Shown piece after piece: positions 8,516 to 17,781 of a DNA stretch of 64,000 nt (positions within the stretch are counted from its first letter, which is position 1; each line of letters opens with the position of its first letter). Location: positions 248,001 to 312,000 of the forward strand of contig NZ_JAVDDU010000001.1 in assembly GCF_030848505.1 (NCBI RefSeq). Direction: 5' to 3'. The stretch is from Marinimicrobium hydrolyticum. Its GTDB lineage: Bacteria; Pseudomonadota; Gammaproteobacteria; Pseudomonadales; Cellvibrionaceae. A model generated the notes under the pieces. The model searched no databases. It saw only the letters and a program-made list of their open reading frames with translations, and was not told the origin of the DNA. A program made the translations under genes and the position numbers.

Positions 8516-11233
8516 TCATTTTTTTAATCGGTGGCGGCGAGTAAGTGCTTTTTCAAACTCCATCAACAGCAGAATCGGGCTGGTGACAATAATCATCAGG
8601 AGCCAATCGCTGGCGGGCAAAGCCGCTACTTCAAAAACCTGCTGACTGAGCGGCCAATAAGTAAAGCCCAGCTGCAGTACCAATACCAGCGCAATGGCGC
8701 ACAAGCTGGGCATGACGCCCTGCCAATATCGCTTGTGCCAGAGCGCGTCGTTCAATGTGCGGGCGCTCAGCAGATAAAAAATTTCAAACAGTACCAACGC
8801 GTTCACTGCCAGTGCGCGGGCTTCCTCCAGGCTGGCTTGCTCCGCGCGCCAACCGAACAGGGCGAACACAGTTGCTGCACCCACACCGCCCACAAACAGT
8901 ATTCGATACAGTAGGCTGACCGTGATCAGCCCCTGACCGTAAGGCCGGGGCGGGCGCCGCATAACATTCGCCTCACTGCGTTCAAAGGCGATGGCCAGCG
9001 CGAGGGTGACGGCGGTGACCATGTTGACCCAAAGTATTTGCGCCGGAGTGATAGGCAACAGCCAACCGAATAAAATCGCCAACACAATGACACTGGCTTG
9101 AGCCAGGTTGGTGGGCAAAATAAAGACGATGGCTTTAACAATGTTATCGTAAATGGTGCGGCCTTCTGACACGGCGCTGACAATGGTGGCAAAGTTGTCA
9201 TCGGTCAGTACAAAGTCCGAGGCCTCTTTGGCGGCGTCAGTGCCCTTTTGGCCCATGGCAACGCCAATGTCGGCACTGCGCAACGCCGGTGCGTCGTTGA
9301 CGCCATCTCCGGTCATGGCCACTGTGTGGCGGCGCGCTTGTAGGGCTTCCACCAACTGCAGTTTATTGAGTGGGCTGGTACGGGCAAAGATATCTACGCC
9401 TTCGGCGGCTTCTTGCCGCTCCTCGGGACTGAGCTGATCCAGCTCCGCGCCGGTCATGACGCGTTTTGAATTCAGCCCCAATTCCCGGCCAATAGCGGCG
9501 GCGGTGACCGGATTGTCTCCAGTGATCATCAGTACCCGAACCCCCGCGCTATGGCATTGGGCTATGGCTTCAATGGCCTCGGGTCGAGGTGGATCACTGA
9601 TTCCCACTAGCGCGACCATGATCAAGCCTTCTTCCATATGGCTGTGGTCAACCTGGTGCTGGTCCTCATGGGCCGGCTTACTGGCCAGGGCCATGACGCG
9701 CATGCCGTGAAGGGCTAGCTCATCGTTCTGCGCCTGCCAATAATCTTTATCCAAGGGCTCGGGTCCGCTGGGGCCCAGTTGCTTATCACACAAGCTCAGC
9801 AAGCGGTCGGGCGCACCCTTGATGGCCACTTCCCGGCTGCCGGAGGGGTGCGCGTGTAGGCTGGCCATGTAGCGCTTTTCGGTTTCAAACGGCAGTGTGT
9901 CCAAACGTGGCCAATCGCGGCCGGTGCTGTGCTGACCTAAGCCGTGCTTGAGCGCCAGCACATGGAGTGCACCCTCGGTCGGGTCGCCGTGCAAGTGCCA
10001 TTCACCGTCGTCCTGGGTGATGTTGGCATCGTTGCAGAGCAGGGCGATACGGCAAGCGGCGTTCAGCACCTCGTCAGCGTCTGGTGTTCCCGTATCGCTG
10101 CTTAAGGTGCCTTCGGGCGCGTAACCCTCCCCGCTCACGGAATAATGGTTATAGCGGGTTACGACGGCGCGCGCGGTCATGGCGTTTGCGGTCAGGGTGC
10201 CGGTTTTATCGGAACAGATTACATCCACCGAACCCAATACTTCCACCGCCGGCAGGCGTCGCACCAGAGCGCGTTTGCCGGCCATCCGCTCCACGCCCAG
10301 CGCCAGTGTAATCGTGACAATGGCTGGCAGGCCTTCGGGAATGGCGGCCACAGCAATACCGATGGCGCCCTGGAAAAGCGTTGCTAAATCGTCGCCATGC
10401 ACCAAGTACCCTAAGGCCATGGTCACGGCAGTGAGTGCAAGGATCACCAAGGTCAACTGCCCAGCGAAGGTGCGCAGTTGGCGCTGCAGGGGTGTTTCGG
10501 TCAGGGTGACGCCCTGCACCAGCTGATTGATGGCACCAATTTCAGTATGGGTCCCGGTATGAATGACCAGACCGCGTCCACTTCCTGAGGCGATCAGGGT
10601 ACCCATGTAGGCCATGCTGGAACGTTCGGCGAGCGGCGTGTCCTCGGAAACGGGCTCTGGGTCTTTGTCGCTGGCTTGGGATTCGCCAGTCAGCAAAGCC
10701 TCATCACAGCGCAAGTTTTTGCTATCGAATAACCTTAGGTCGGCCGGTACCCGGTCGCCCGGCTGCAGGAGCACTACGTCGCCAGGGACCAAGGCGCTGC
10801 TGTCGATGCTGCGGGTATGCCCGTCACGCACGACCAGGCATTGGCTGCGGCTCATGGACAAAATGGCCCGTAGAGCTCGCTCTGCCTTGCCCTCTTGCAG
10901 GAAGCCAATGGTGGCGTTGATCAGCACCACCGCCGCAATGACGCCAGCGTCCACCCAGTGGCTAAGGGCAGCGCTGATCACCGCACTGACCAGAAGTATG
11001 TAGATAAACAGGTTGTGAAATTGCCGTAACCAACGCTTCCAGGCAGGGACGGGTGCTGCGGTGGCAAGCTGGTTGGGGCCCCACTGGCTTAACCGATCAG
11101 CGGCCTCCTTCGCAGAGAGACCGCCTGGTTGGCTGTGCAGTTCGGTAAAGAGTTCCTCCGCTTCTGTACTGTGGGCCGAAGGCAAAACCGGGGCTGTTTC
11201 TTGTCTATTTGTTGGGGTAGTGCTTTTATTCAA
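8516..11233 (-). CDS. P-type cation-transporting ATPase (type II, Ca2+/PMR1-SERCA-like), copy 1
   Basis: This ~905-residue inner-membrane cation pump has a cation-ATPase N-terminal domain, the actuator motif TGES (about 182-185), the TM4 ion-site motif PEGLP (about 299-303), the phosphorylation site DKTGT (about 342-346), [11 protein letters not shown] in the P-domain, and six C-terminal helices. PEGLPA and overall length place it with type II Ca2+/Mn2+-like pumps; the true ion cannot be read from sequence. I place the start at TTG 11233, because the longer frame from 11299 lies inside ldhA. The TTG overlaps the ldhA stop region (GTTGAATAA), giving translational coupling. A paralogue lies at 21723-24500. 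Confidence 0.9.
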   Translation of the reverse strand: MNKSTTPTNRQETAPVLPSAHSTEAEELFTELHSQPGGLSAKEAADRLSQWGPNQLATAAPVPAWKRWLRQFHNLFIYILLVSAVISAALSHWVDAGVIAAVVLINATIGFLQEGKAERALRAILSMSRSQCLVVRDGHTRSIDSSALVPGDVVLLQPGDRVPADLRLFDSKNLRCDEALLTGESQASDKDPEPVSEDTPLAERSSMAYMGTLIASGSGRGLVIHTGTHTEIGAINQLVQGVTLTETPLQRQLRTFAGQLTLVILALTAVTMALGYLVHGDDLATLFQGAIGIAVAAIPEGLPAIVTITLALGVERMAGKRALVRRLPAVEVLGSVDVICSDKTGTLTANAMTARAVVTRYNHYSVSGEGYAPEGTLSSDTGTPDADEVLNAACRIALLCNDANITQDDGEWHLHGDPTEGALHVLALKHGLGQHSTGRDWPRLDTLPFETEKRYMASLHAHPSGSREVAIKGAPDRLLSLCDKQLGPSGPEPLDKDYWQAQNDELALHGMRVMALASKPAHEDQHQVDHSHMEEGLIMVALVGISDPPRPEAIEAIAQCHSAGVRVLMITGDNPVTAAAIGRELGLNSKRVMTGAELDQLSPEERQEAAEGVDIFARTSPLNKLQLVEALQARRHTVAMTGDGVNDAPALRSADIGVAMGQKGTDAAKEASDFVLTDDNFATIVSAVSEGRTIYDNIVKAIVFILPTNLAQASVIVLAILFGWLLPITPAQILWVNMVTAVTLALAIAFERSEANVMRRPPRPYGQGLITVSLLYRILFVGGVGAATVFALFGWRAEQASLEEARALAVNALVLFEIFYLLSARTLNDALWHKRYWQGVMPSLCAIALVLVLQLGFTYWPLSQQVFEVAALPASDWLLMIIVTSPILLLMEFEKALTRRHRLKK

Positions 11234-12215
11234 CGAGGCATACCTGGGCAAGATTGCCCTTTTCAAAGTGGCTGATATTGTCAGTGGTGACCTTGGCAAT
11301 GGTGGTCAGGGCTTCGTGGGTAAAGAATGCCTGATGCCCGGTGATGACCACATTGGGAAAGGTTAGCAAGCGTGCAAAGACATCGTCCTGAAGTAGCTGG
11401 TTGGAGTAGTCTTCAAAAAACAAATCGGCTTCTTCTTCGTACACGTCCAGGCCTAAGTAACCGATTTTTTGTGATTTCAATCCTCCGACGACGGCCTTGG
11501 TGTTGATCAAGGCTCCGCGCCCGGTGTTGATGAGCATAACGCCGGGCTTCATGCGTTCCAGGGCGGCGTCGTCGATCATATGATAGTTGTCCGGCGTTAG
11601 GGGGCAGTGCAAAGATACAATATCCGCTTCGGGCCAGAGATCATCCAACGCTTTGTAGGTAACACCCTGTTGTGCCAATGCTTCATCGGGGTAGGGATCA
11701 TAGGCGATCACCCGACAGCCCATGCCCAACATAATGCGGGCAAACACGGTGCCGATTTTTCCGGTGCCTACGATGGCTACTGTCTTGCCGGCCAGGTCGA
11801 AACCAAGCAGGCCATTGAGAGAATAATCGTTTTCTCGAATTCGGTAATGGGCTCGGTGCAAGTGGCGGTTGAGCATTAAAATTAAGCCTAGGGTGTGTTC
11901 GGCAATGGCGTGGGGGGAATACTCAGGCACGCGAGCGATGGTAATACCCAGCTCTCGCGCCGTGGCTAAATCCACTTGATTAAAACCGGTGCAGCGCAGG
12001 GCGATGATGCGCACGCCTTGATCAGCCAATAATTTCAAAACCTCGGCATTTAACTGGTCGTTAACAAAGCAACACACAGCTCCGCAGTCCTGCGCCAGAA
12101 GTGCGGTGTTGGCTTTCAACGGGGCTTCAAGAAACAACAGTTCGTGCTGATCTTTGTTTGCGCGGGTTAAATAATCCCGATCATAGGGTTTGGTGCTGTA
12201 AACGGCGATTTTCAT
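11226..12215 (-). CDS. ldhA: D-lactate dehydrogenase / 2-hydroxyacid dehydrogenase
   Basis: This 329-residue NADH-dependent enzyme interconverts pyruvate and D-lactate, fitting fermentative redox balancing. Motifs: the Rossmann loop VGTGKIG, the substrate-site stretch ALRCTGFNQVDL, the catalytic arginine/glutamate region (HCPLTPDNYHMI, NTGRGALINTKAV, LGLDVYEEE) and the catalytic histidine in GHQAFFTHEAL near residue 295. These match LdhA rather than PdxB or SerA. ATG 12215 is preceded by AAAGGAG. It is first in the run ldhA, P-type ATPase, wrbA. A TTGAT half-site at 12275-12279 lies upstream but has no clear second half. Confidence 0.92.
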   Translation of the reverse strand: MKIAVYSTKPYDRDYLTRANKDQHELLFLEAPLKANTALLAQDCGAVCCFVNDQLNAEVLKLLADQGVRIIALRCTGFNQVDLATARELGITIARVPEYSPHAIAEHTLGLILMLNRHLHRAHYRIRENDYSLNGLLGFDLAGKTVAIVGTGKIGTVFARIMLGMGCRVIAYDPYPDEALAQQGVTYKALDDLWPEADIVSLHCPLTPDNYHMIDDAALERMKPGVMLINTGRGALINTKAVVGGLKSQKIGYLGLDVYEEEADLFFEDYSNQLLQDDVFARLLTFPNVVITGHQAFFTHEALTTIAKVTTDNISHFEKGNLAQVCLVE

Positions 12216-12338
12216 GTTTCAACTCCTTTGCGCTTGGCAGCTAATACACTAATACAAATAGTGTTTATTGGCTATTGATGTGGAGGCTTCAGTTGGTGAA
12301 TTTCGGTACAAACGTATGGAGATTTGATCAAGTGCTAC

Positions 12339-12435
12339 GAGCGGGGTAATTACTCCCGGACACGCCGTGTACCCTTCCCTGGGGGCTTGACGCCGACCTC
12401 CTGTCGGCGACAGTCCGGGAGTAATTACCCCGCTC
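12339..12435. repeat. Palindrome-bounded repeat A
   Basis: A perfect 22-bp inverted repeat (12339-12360 and 12414-12435; core GGGGTAATTACTCCCGGA) encloses about 53 bp. The enclosed part has its own hairpin, GCCGAC/GTCGGC, and, on the minus strand, an AGGGAAGGGTACACGGCG tract. The same internal architecture, in the opposite orientation, occurs in repeat B at 12559-12722. It lies in a 670-bp stretch without genes between ldhA and ppsA. Confidence 0.8.
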
Positions 12436-12558
12436 TCCGCGGTGCCACCCTGGAAAAATCGGGAAATAAGCGAGTTGGATTTGGTAGCTACACGGCACAA
12501 GGTTAGGTAAAACCCAGCATCGGATACCGCCAAACAACGCTATTGGCACCATGGGTGG

Positions 12559-12722
12559 TTGGGGAAGCTATTCCGGAACCCTCGCGTCATGGAAGACGCG
12601 GGGGAGCTACAGGGATGTGTTTACCGCGGCTCACTGGGCACATCCGTGTGCCCAACCCTACGGGCAGCCTGCGGCTGTGCTAATCGGCTTTCCTGCCGAT
12701 TAGTCCGGAATAGCTTACCCAA
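12559..12722. repeat. Palindrome-bounded repeat B
   Basis: A 19-bp inverted repeat with one mismatch (12559-12577 and 12704-12722; core AAGCTATTCCGGA) encloses about 126 bp. It carries the hairpin CGCGTC-ATGGA-AGACGCG followed by CTACAGGGATGTGTTTACCG, a consensus I associate with dispersed repeats in gammaproteobacterial intergenic regions. Inner hairpins GGGCACATCCGTGTGCCC and AATCGGCTTTCCTGCCGATT follow. No gene is present. Confidence 0.75.
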
Positions 12723-12885
12723 GCGCCCCGTTCTCAATGTCCCTTAATCCCCGCTGGAGAGCCCAGACATATTTCACTTCGGGCGTCCTGCTTCGCCCTA
12801 CCGACTACACCCTTGTAGTCCCGACGATTTGTTACAGCGAGTCTCAAAACGCCGGGCGTCCTTTCCGATCTACCATGGTAACCAC
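12723..12885. repeat. Gene-free stretch with short hairpins downstream of ppsA
   Basis: This 163-bp non-coding stretch holds GGGCG-tcctgct-TCGCCC and GACTACA-ccct-TGTAGTC stem-loops. The phrase GGGCGTCCT occurs again at about 12856, so it looks repeat-derived. The second stem could end ppsA transcription on the minus strand, but no U-run follows. Confidence 0.4.
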
Positions 12886-15279
12886 TCACCGGCCTTTTTC
12901 CGCCGCCGCAATGTGCTGGCTACCGCGAATAATCGAATCCGGGTTGAGCGAAATGGAGTCGATACCACAATCCACTAAAAAGGCCGCGAAGTCTGGGTAG
13001 TCTGAAGGCGCTTGACCGCAAATGCCCACTTTGCAGCGCTTTTCATGCGCGACTTTGATGACCTGAGCCACCATGCGCTTGACCGCTTCATCGCGCGCGT
13101 CGAACAGGTAGCGCAATTCGGTGGAGTCCCGATCAATGCCTAGGATCAATTGCGTTAAATCGTTACTGCCGATGGAAAACCCGTCGAAACGTTCGGCGAA
13201 TTGTTCCGCCAGTATCACGTTGGAGGGTATTTCACACATGACGTAAACCTGTAAGCCGTTTTCGCCCCGTTTTAATCCGGCGTTAGCCATGATTTCCATG
13301 ACCTTGTCCGCCTCTTCGGGAGTGCGGCAAAAGGGAATCATGGCCACGATATTGTCAAAGCCCATTTCTTCCCGGGCACGCTTAAGCGCCTTACACTCCA
13401 GTTCAAACGCCTCTTGGTAGTTGGGATGATAGTAGCGGGAAGCGCCGCGCAGCCCGAGCATGGGGTTGGCCTCTTCGATTTCGAAGTACTTGCCGCCCAC
13501 TAGACCGCGATATTCATTGGACTTGAGGTCGGAAAAACGCACCACGGCTGGATTCGGATAGCAGGAGGCGGCGATCTTGGCGATGCCGGTGGACAGCTTG
13601 TCCACAAAGTATTCGGCCATGGTGTCGTAGTGTTGGGTCATCTCGCGAATACGGTTCAGCACTTTGCGGTTCTGTACTCGCTTCGGATGCAGCAGCGCCA
13701 TGGGGTGGATGCCGCTCTGGCCGGAAATGATAAATTCGATACGCGCCAAACCTATGCCCCGCGTCGGCAACTGCCACCAGTACATGGCGCCATCGGGCAT
13801 GGCGACGTTGATCATCAATTGAGTGCGAGTGTCGGCCATTTGATCAACTCTCACTTCCCTTTTTTCAAAACGCATCATTCCCTGATAGACCTTGCCCACA
13901 GCGCCCTCGGAGCAATCCAAAGTAAGCTTCTGGCCGTCCTTTACTACCTGGGTCGCGGTTCCGGTGCCGACGATGGCGGGAATTTTCAGTTCGCGGCTGA
14001 CAATGGCGGCGTGACTGGTGGTACCGCCGCTGTTGGTGATAATGCCCGAGGCTTTGCGCATGACATCGCCCCAGTCGGGGTCGGTGCGGTCCGTGACCAG
14101 GATGGCGCCGTCCGGAAAGCGGTCCGCCTGGTCGGGCGTGTCCAGGCGGCAGGCGGGTGCGCTGGCCACGGCGCTTCCGACACTGGCGCCCTCGAGAATC
14201 ACCTGGCCTTTCTCTTTGAGTTTGTAGTTGTAAAAAATCGCTCGTTCTTTTTGCGATTCGATGGTCTCGGGTCGCGCTTGCACAATGTACATCTGTCCGG
14301 TCTTACCGTCTTTGGCCCACTCGATATCCATGGCTCTGCGGTAGTGGTTCTCGATGGCCTGGCCCCATTTGGCCAGGTTTAGAATTTCGTCGTCGTTGAG
14401 CACCAGGGCGCGGGCTTCGGCGTCTGTGGTGGCCACGGTCAGTGTGGATTTTTGAGGGGCGGAGGTGCCGCCACGGGGGTAGACCATTTTTTCCGCTTTG
14501 CTGCCACAGGTGCGCTCCAGAATGGGGCGGAAGGGTCCTTTCAGCAGGGGCTTGTAGACCATAAAACGGTCTGGGTTAACACTGCCCTTGACGACACTCT
14601 CGCCCAGACCCCAGGACCCGTTGATGAGCACCACGTCGGGGAAGCCGCTTTCCGTATCCAGCGTAAACATTACGCCGGCGCAGCCGAGATCCGAGCGGAC
14701 CATCTGCTGCACTCCAACGGAAAGCGCGACTTGTTCATGGGCAAAGCCGCGGTGTTCCCGATAGGCGATGGCTCGGTCCGTATACAGCGAGGCCAGGCAC
14801 AGCCGACTGGTTTCTAACAGGGCGTCAACGCCGCGCACGTTAAGAAAACTCTCCTGCTGGCCGGCAAAGCTCGCTTCCGGCAGGTCCTCGGCGGTGGCGG
14901 AGCTGCGCACTGCCACGTCGCAATCAGGCATTCCGACTCGCTTGCACAGTTCTTCGTAGGCGTTGGCGATGGCTCGCACCTGCTCGGGCGTGAAGTCGCC
15001 GCCCCGGATCAGGGCGCGTATGGCGGCGCCGGTTTCCGGCAGGCTTTGGCGGCGGTCTGCCAAGCGGGCCAGTTGATCGCGGATTTGGGATTCCAAGTGA
15101 TTGCTGCGGATAAAGTCGCGATAGACCTGCGCGCTGATGGCAAAGCCGGGTGGCACTGGAATTTCTTCCTGGCGCAGGGTTTGAATCATTTCGCCCAAAC
15201 TGGCGTTTTTTCCGCCGACCCTTTCTACATCGTTCATGTCCAGGTCTTCAAACCATAGGATATTGTCTACGTGGGACAT
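12886..15279 (-). CDS. ppsA: Phosphoenolpyruvate synthase
   Basis: This 797-residue enzyme converts pyruvate, ATP and water to PEP, AMP and phosphate, the entry to gluconeogenesis. The N-terminal ATP-grasp-type PPDK domain spans about 15-345 (VGGKNASLGEM, AVRSSATAEDLPEASFAGQQ). The swivelling phosphohistidine domain has GGTTSHAAI with H423. The C-terminal PEP-utilising TIM barrel contains GSNDLTQL and CGQAPSDYPDFA with the active-site cysteine. Length matches E. coli PpsA. ATG 15279 follows GGAAGGAG. The usual divergent partner ppsR is not adjacent. An FNR-like site and a -10-like TAGACT lie upstream at the spacing expected for activation. Confidence 0.97.
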   Translation of the reverse strand: MSHVDNILWFEDLDMNDVERVGGKNASLGEMIQTLRQEEIPVPPGFAISAQVYRDFIRSNHLESQIRDQLARLADRRQSLPETGAAIRALIRGGDFTPEQVRAIANAYEELCKRVGMPDCDVAVRSSATAEDLPEASFAGQQESFLNVRGVDALLETSRLCLASLYTDRAIAYREHRGFAHEQVALSVGVQQMVRSDLGCAGVMFTLDTESGFPDVVLINGSWGLGESVVKGSVNPDRFMVYKPLLKGPFRPILERTCGSKAEKMVYPRGGTSAPQKSTLTVATTDAEARALVLNDDEILNLAKWGQAIENHYRRAMDIEWAKDGKTGQMYIVQARPETIESQKERAIFYNYKLKEKGQVILEGASVGSAVASAPACRLDTPDQADRFPDGAILVTDRTDPDWGDVMRKASGIITNSGGTTSHAAIVSRELKIPAIVGTGTATQVVKDGQKLTLDCSEGAVGKVYQGMMRFEKREVRVDQMADTRTQLMINVAMPDGAMYWWQLPTRGIGLARIEFIISGQSGIHPMALLHPKRVQNRKVLNRIREMTQHYDTMAEYFVDKLSTGIAKIAASCYPNPAVVRFSDLKSNEYRGLVGGKYFEIEEANPMLGLRGASRYYHPNYQEAFELECKALKRAREEMGFDNIVAMIPFCRTPEEADKVMEIMANAGLKRGENGLQVYVMCEIPSNVILAEQFAERFDGFSIGSNDLTQLILGIDRDSTELRYLFDARDEAVKRMVAQVIKVAHEKRCKVGICGQAPSDYPDFAAFLVDCGIDSISLNPDSIIRGSQHIAAAEKGR

Positions 15280-15315
15280 GTGTCGCTCCTTCCTTCGTGT
15301 GCGTGCGTTGGATCC

Positions 15316-15357
15316 AGTCTAGCGCTAGCAGTGTAGGAATAATTTGCTCCAGATCAG
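15316..15357 (-). promoter_or_regulatory. FNR-like site and -10 upstream of ppsA
   Basis: TTGCT-CCAG-ATCAG at 15344-15357 matches 8 of the 10 conserved bases of the FNR/ANR box. On the minus strand TAGACT (15321-15316) sits where the -10 of a class II promoter should be if the box is centred at -41.5. The start would then be near 15309, giving a 30-nt leader. The box is imperfect, so this is a prediction. Confidence 0.5.
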
Positions 15358-15612
15358 ATATTGACTAGATACCTCAGGCTAACTTTGTATTCTGCGGGCG
15401 GCCGCGAATGCAGGTGCATTCTAAGGTCAAGGTGGCCTCGGTAATCCGATGTGCCACAGCTGAAAACCTAACGGTATCTTGATGGAACAACGACACTGCA
15501 GGGCTGTGCTAGTGCCTGGCCGGTCGCCGATACCGGTCTGCGCAAGCTACTAATGGAGTTAGCGGTTCAGGATGCGGGTAAATCTGACGCGACGTTGCCT
15601 GTTTTAGCTCGC

Positions 15613-15641
15613 TTGTCAAACTGACAGCGGGCGCGTATGAT
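15613..15641 (+). promoter_or_regulatory. Sigma-70-like promoter
   Basis: TTGTCA at 15613-15618 and TATGAT at 15636-15641 each match 5 of 6 consensus bases and are separated by exactly 17 bp. Transcription would start around 15648 and run into the region with a short ORF, a hairpin and the 52-codon ORF at 15903. Confidence 0.6.
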
Positions 15642-15713
15642 TTATTGCTCGGTGTCAGGGCCGGTCCTAAACCCAGAAAGTACCATCCAATTTCAGCAGA
15701 GCAGATTCAGATG

Positions 15714-15797
15714 ATCGCCATGCGTAAACATTACTTTATTTCCACTCGCCCGAGCGCCTGCGTTCTGGGAGTTGGTTTGTTTTCGCTGCTTTGATTG
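15714..15797 (+). CDS. Possible 27-codon leader ORF
   Basis: ATG 15711/15720 opens a frame of about 25-27 codons (ending ...LGVGLFSLL, TGA) about 65 nt behind the predicted start. A stem-loop (15811-15835) follows it and precedes the 52-codon ORF at 15903. Its position resembles a regulatory leader peptide, but the codons show no obvious run of a single amino acid. There is no clear ribosome site. It may be non-coding. Confidence 0.2.
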
Positions 15798-15810
15798 ATT
15801 AGATTTTATT

Positions 15811-15835
15811 CAGGCCGCGAATTGACCGCGGTCTG
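15811..15835 (+). other. Leader stem-loop
   Basis: CAGGCCGCG at 15811-15819 pairs with CGCGGTCTG at 15827-15835, one pair being G-U, around a 7-base loop. It is not followed directly by a U-run; the TTTTTTC at about 15855 is 20 bases on. It is a leader structure or weak terminator between the promoter at 15613 and the small ORF at 15903. Confidence 0.45.
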
Positions 15836-15902
15836 AATCCTCAAGTCCCCTTCGTTTTTTCTTTCCGCGTTCAATTCTCCGTCTAAACATGGAGAGTTCA
15901 CC

Positions 15903-16061
15903 GTGCGTTTTTTACAGTGGGTCCGCGCCTGGTTGGCGCGGAGAAAACCGCCTCCCGGACTTCGTGCTTCGGACCTTAGCCCGTGGATCGCCCGTGATGT
16001 TGGTGTGGAGGTCGATTCCGAAACACCAATGATCGTTAAGCAGGTCAAGAAGGATGAATAA
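15903..16061 (+). CDS. Possible small basic protein (52 aa)
   Basis: GTG 15903 opens a 52-codon frame preceded by TGGAGAG at a good distance. The peptide begins MRFLQWVRAWLARRK, a possible amphipathic or membrane-associated helix, and continues SDLSPWIARDVGVE, faintly like the closing LLRDIGL of DUF1127-type small proteins. It ends in a charged KQVKKDE tail. It is the only convincing candidate gene in the ~990-bp stretch between ppsA and the phosphorylase operon. The remainder of that stretch (15358-15612) shows nothing I recognise. I cannot assign a function. Confidence 0.4.
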   Translation: MRFLQWVRAWLARRKPPPGLRASDLSPWIARDVGVEVDSETPMIVKQVKKDE

Positions 16062-16134
16062 AGCATGGTCGCGCTCCAGGTAATGCGGGAGCATCCGTGC
16101 TTCGTAGGCGCGTGCCTGATGATCCATCGGATGC

Positions 16135-16176
16135 TTGATGCGGATCAAATTACGGTGATGCGTGCGCGGATAAGCT
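16135..16176 (+). promoter_or_regulatory. Perfect FNR/ANR box and -10 for the phosphorylase operon
   Basis: TTGATGCGGATCAA at 16135-16148 matches the FNR/ANR consensus TTGAT-N4-ATCAA at all ten conserved positions. The hexamer TAAGCT (16171-16176) lies exactly where the -10 of a class II promoter belongs for a box centred at -41.5. Transcription would start near 16183, 87 nt before the GTG at 16270. The -10 itself is weak (3 of 6), as expected for an activated promoter. Confidence 0.75.
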
Positions 16177-16269
16177 ACGCCTCGCGCGCGCGACTTCTGG
16201 CGCTACTGGTCATGGCTGTCTATGATCTTTAAGGTGTACATCTGTTAATACGTGAACTAGGAAGGCCGA

Positions 16270-17781
16270 GTGACTCAACAAGAAAAACTGTACGCGACCC
16301 AAATGGGCATAGACACTCACGAAGAACCCGTGGTGTATATGCGCAGTGACTGCGATGTCTGCCTGTCCGAAGGTTTTACGGCCAGCACCCGGTTGTCAGT
16401 GAATGCGGATGGTCGCTCCATTATTGCTACTCTGAACATTGTCACTGGCGATACGCTGGAACCGGGGCGCATCGGCTTTTCCCGCAGTGCTTGGCGCTAC
16501 TTATCGTTGCGCGAAGGGGCGGCGGTTGATGTTGGCCATGCTCCGGTGGTGGCCTCCTTGAGCTTTATGCGCAAGAAGATCTACGGCCACGACTTAGCGC
16601 CCGCGGAGATTCTGGCCATCATTCGCGATATCAGCCAGCGGCTGTATTCGGATGTGGAGATTGCCGGTTTTCTGGCCGCTTGCGCCGGGGACCGGCTGAG
16701 TCTGGCGGAGGTCATTGAGCTGACTCGAGCAATGGTGACCGTGGGCAATCAGTTGCAGTGGCCGGGTGCGCCAAAAGTGTTTGACAAGCACTGCGTTGGC
16801 GGACTGCCGGGCAACCGGACCACGCCCATTGTGATTGCCATCGCCAGCGCGGCCGGGCTGACTATGCCTAAAACCTCTTCCCGAGCCATTACCTCACCCG
16901 CGGGCACGGCCGATACCATGGAAGTGCTCACCGAAGTGGACTTGGATACGCACAAATTGCAATCGGTGGTTCAAGAGGTAGGGGCCTGTTTGGCATGGGG
17001 GGGTAAGGTCAAGCTGAGCCCCACCGACGATTTGCTGATCCGCATTGAAAAAGCGCTGGACCTGGATGGGGAAGGGCAGTTGGTGGCTTCGGTTCTGTCC
17101 AAGAAAATCGCCGCTGGCTCCACTCATGTATTAATCGATATCCCCGTTGGGCCTACCGCCAAAGTACGGGATCAGGCATCGGCGCAGCGCTTGTCCGCCC
17201 TGATGTACGCTGTAGCTGAGGCTTTGCAATTGCAGGTTCACTGTGTCATCACCGACGGCTCTCAGACCGTGGGGGAGGGGATTGGCCCCGTAGAGGAAGC
17301 CAAAGATGTGGTTGCCGTACTGCAGAATGATTCGACTGCCCCTAAAGACTTGGCGGAGCGGTCCGTGCTTTTGGCCGGGCACCTGCTGACCATGGCTACG
17401 GGCGAGCCCCTTGAGCAGGGCCTGGCTCAGGCCCGGGAGATCTTGTCCTCTGGTAAAGCGTGGAAGCAGTTCGAGCGTATTTGCCAAGCTCAGGGCGGTC
17501 TTAAATCCATCCCCACCGCAGCGCATCAGACTGACCTCTACGCTGTTGAGTCGGGCACCCTCAGGTCCATGGATAATCGCCGTTTGGCGATGTTGGCTAA
17601 ACTGGCGGGAGCGCCCGAGTCACCAGTGTCCGGCCTCAGGCTGCGTGCCAAAGCGGGTGATCGGGTTGCCGAAGGCCAACCCGTGGCGACCCTCTTTGCC
17701 GCGACCCCCGGCGAACTGGCCTACGCTCTGGCCTATTACCGGGAAAACCGGGACATGTTTCAAGTAGGAGAAACCTCATGA
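16270..17781 (+). CDS. AMP phosphorylase / thymidine phosphorylase-like enzyme
   Basis: This 503-residue member of the nucleoside phosphorylase class II family resembles the archaeal AMP phosphorylase/long thymidine phosphorylase branch rather than E. coli DeoA. An extra ~90-residue N-terminal domain precedes the core, and the core signature KHCVGGLPGNRTTP at 173-186 plus TSSRAITSPAGTADTMEV at 202-219 gives the phosphate and base pocket. In archaea this branch phosphorolyses AMP to ribose-1,5-bisphosphate; bacterial members are often annotated as putative thymidine phosphorylase and the substrate here is not proven. GTG 16270 follows AGGAAGG. The stop overlaps the next ATG (ATGA). A perfect FNR-type box lies upstream. 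Confidence 0.85.
   Translation: MTQQEKLYATQMGIDTHEEPVVYMRSDCDVCLSEGFTASTRLSVNADGRSIIATLNIVTGDTLEPGRIGFSRSAWRYLSLREGAAVDVGHAPVVASLSFMRKKIYGHDLAPAEILAIIRDISQRLYSDVEIAGFLAACAGDRLSLAEVIELTRAMVTVGNQLQWPGAPKVFDKHCVGGLPGNRTTPIVIAIASAAGLTMPKTSSRAITSPAGTADTMEVLTEVDLDTHKLQSVVQEVGACLAWGGKVKLSPTDDLLIRIEKALDLDGEGQLVASVLSKKIAAGSTHVLIDIPVGPTAKVRDQASAQRLSALMYAVAEALQLQVHCVITDGSQTVGEGIGPVEEAKDVVAVLQNDSTAPKDLAERSVLLAGHLLTMATGEPLEQGLAQAREILSSGKAWKQFERICQAQGGLKSIPTAAHQTDLYAVESGTLRSMDNRRLAMLAKLAGAPESPVSGLRLRAKAGDRVAEGQPVATLFAATPGELAYALAYYRENRDMFQVGETS

Noticed and set aside
12275-12288. FNR-like site before ldhA
   Set aside because: Only one half-site (TTGAT) is good; the second half does not match and the -10 spacing is off by a few bases.
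12339-12722. Integron attC sites
   Set aside because: The arms lack the RYYYAAC/GTTRRRY core motifs, and there is no integrase or gene cassette.
13630-14382. 250-codon frame opposite ppsA
   Set aside because: Shadow frame in a GC-rich conserved gene, without motifs.
16065-16232. 55-codon ORF downstream of the 52-codon ORF
   Set aside because: It contains the perfect FNR box and predicted -10 of the phosphorylase operon and has no family-like character; it is more probably promoter DNA.
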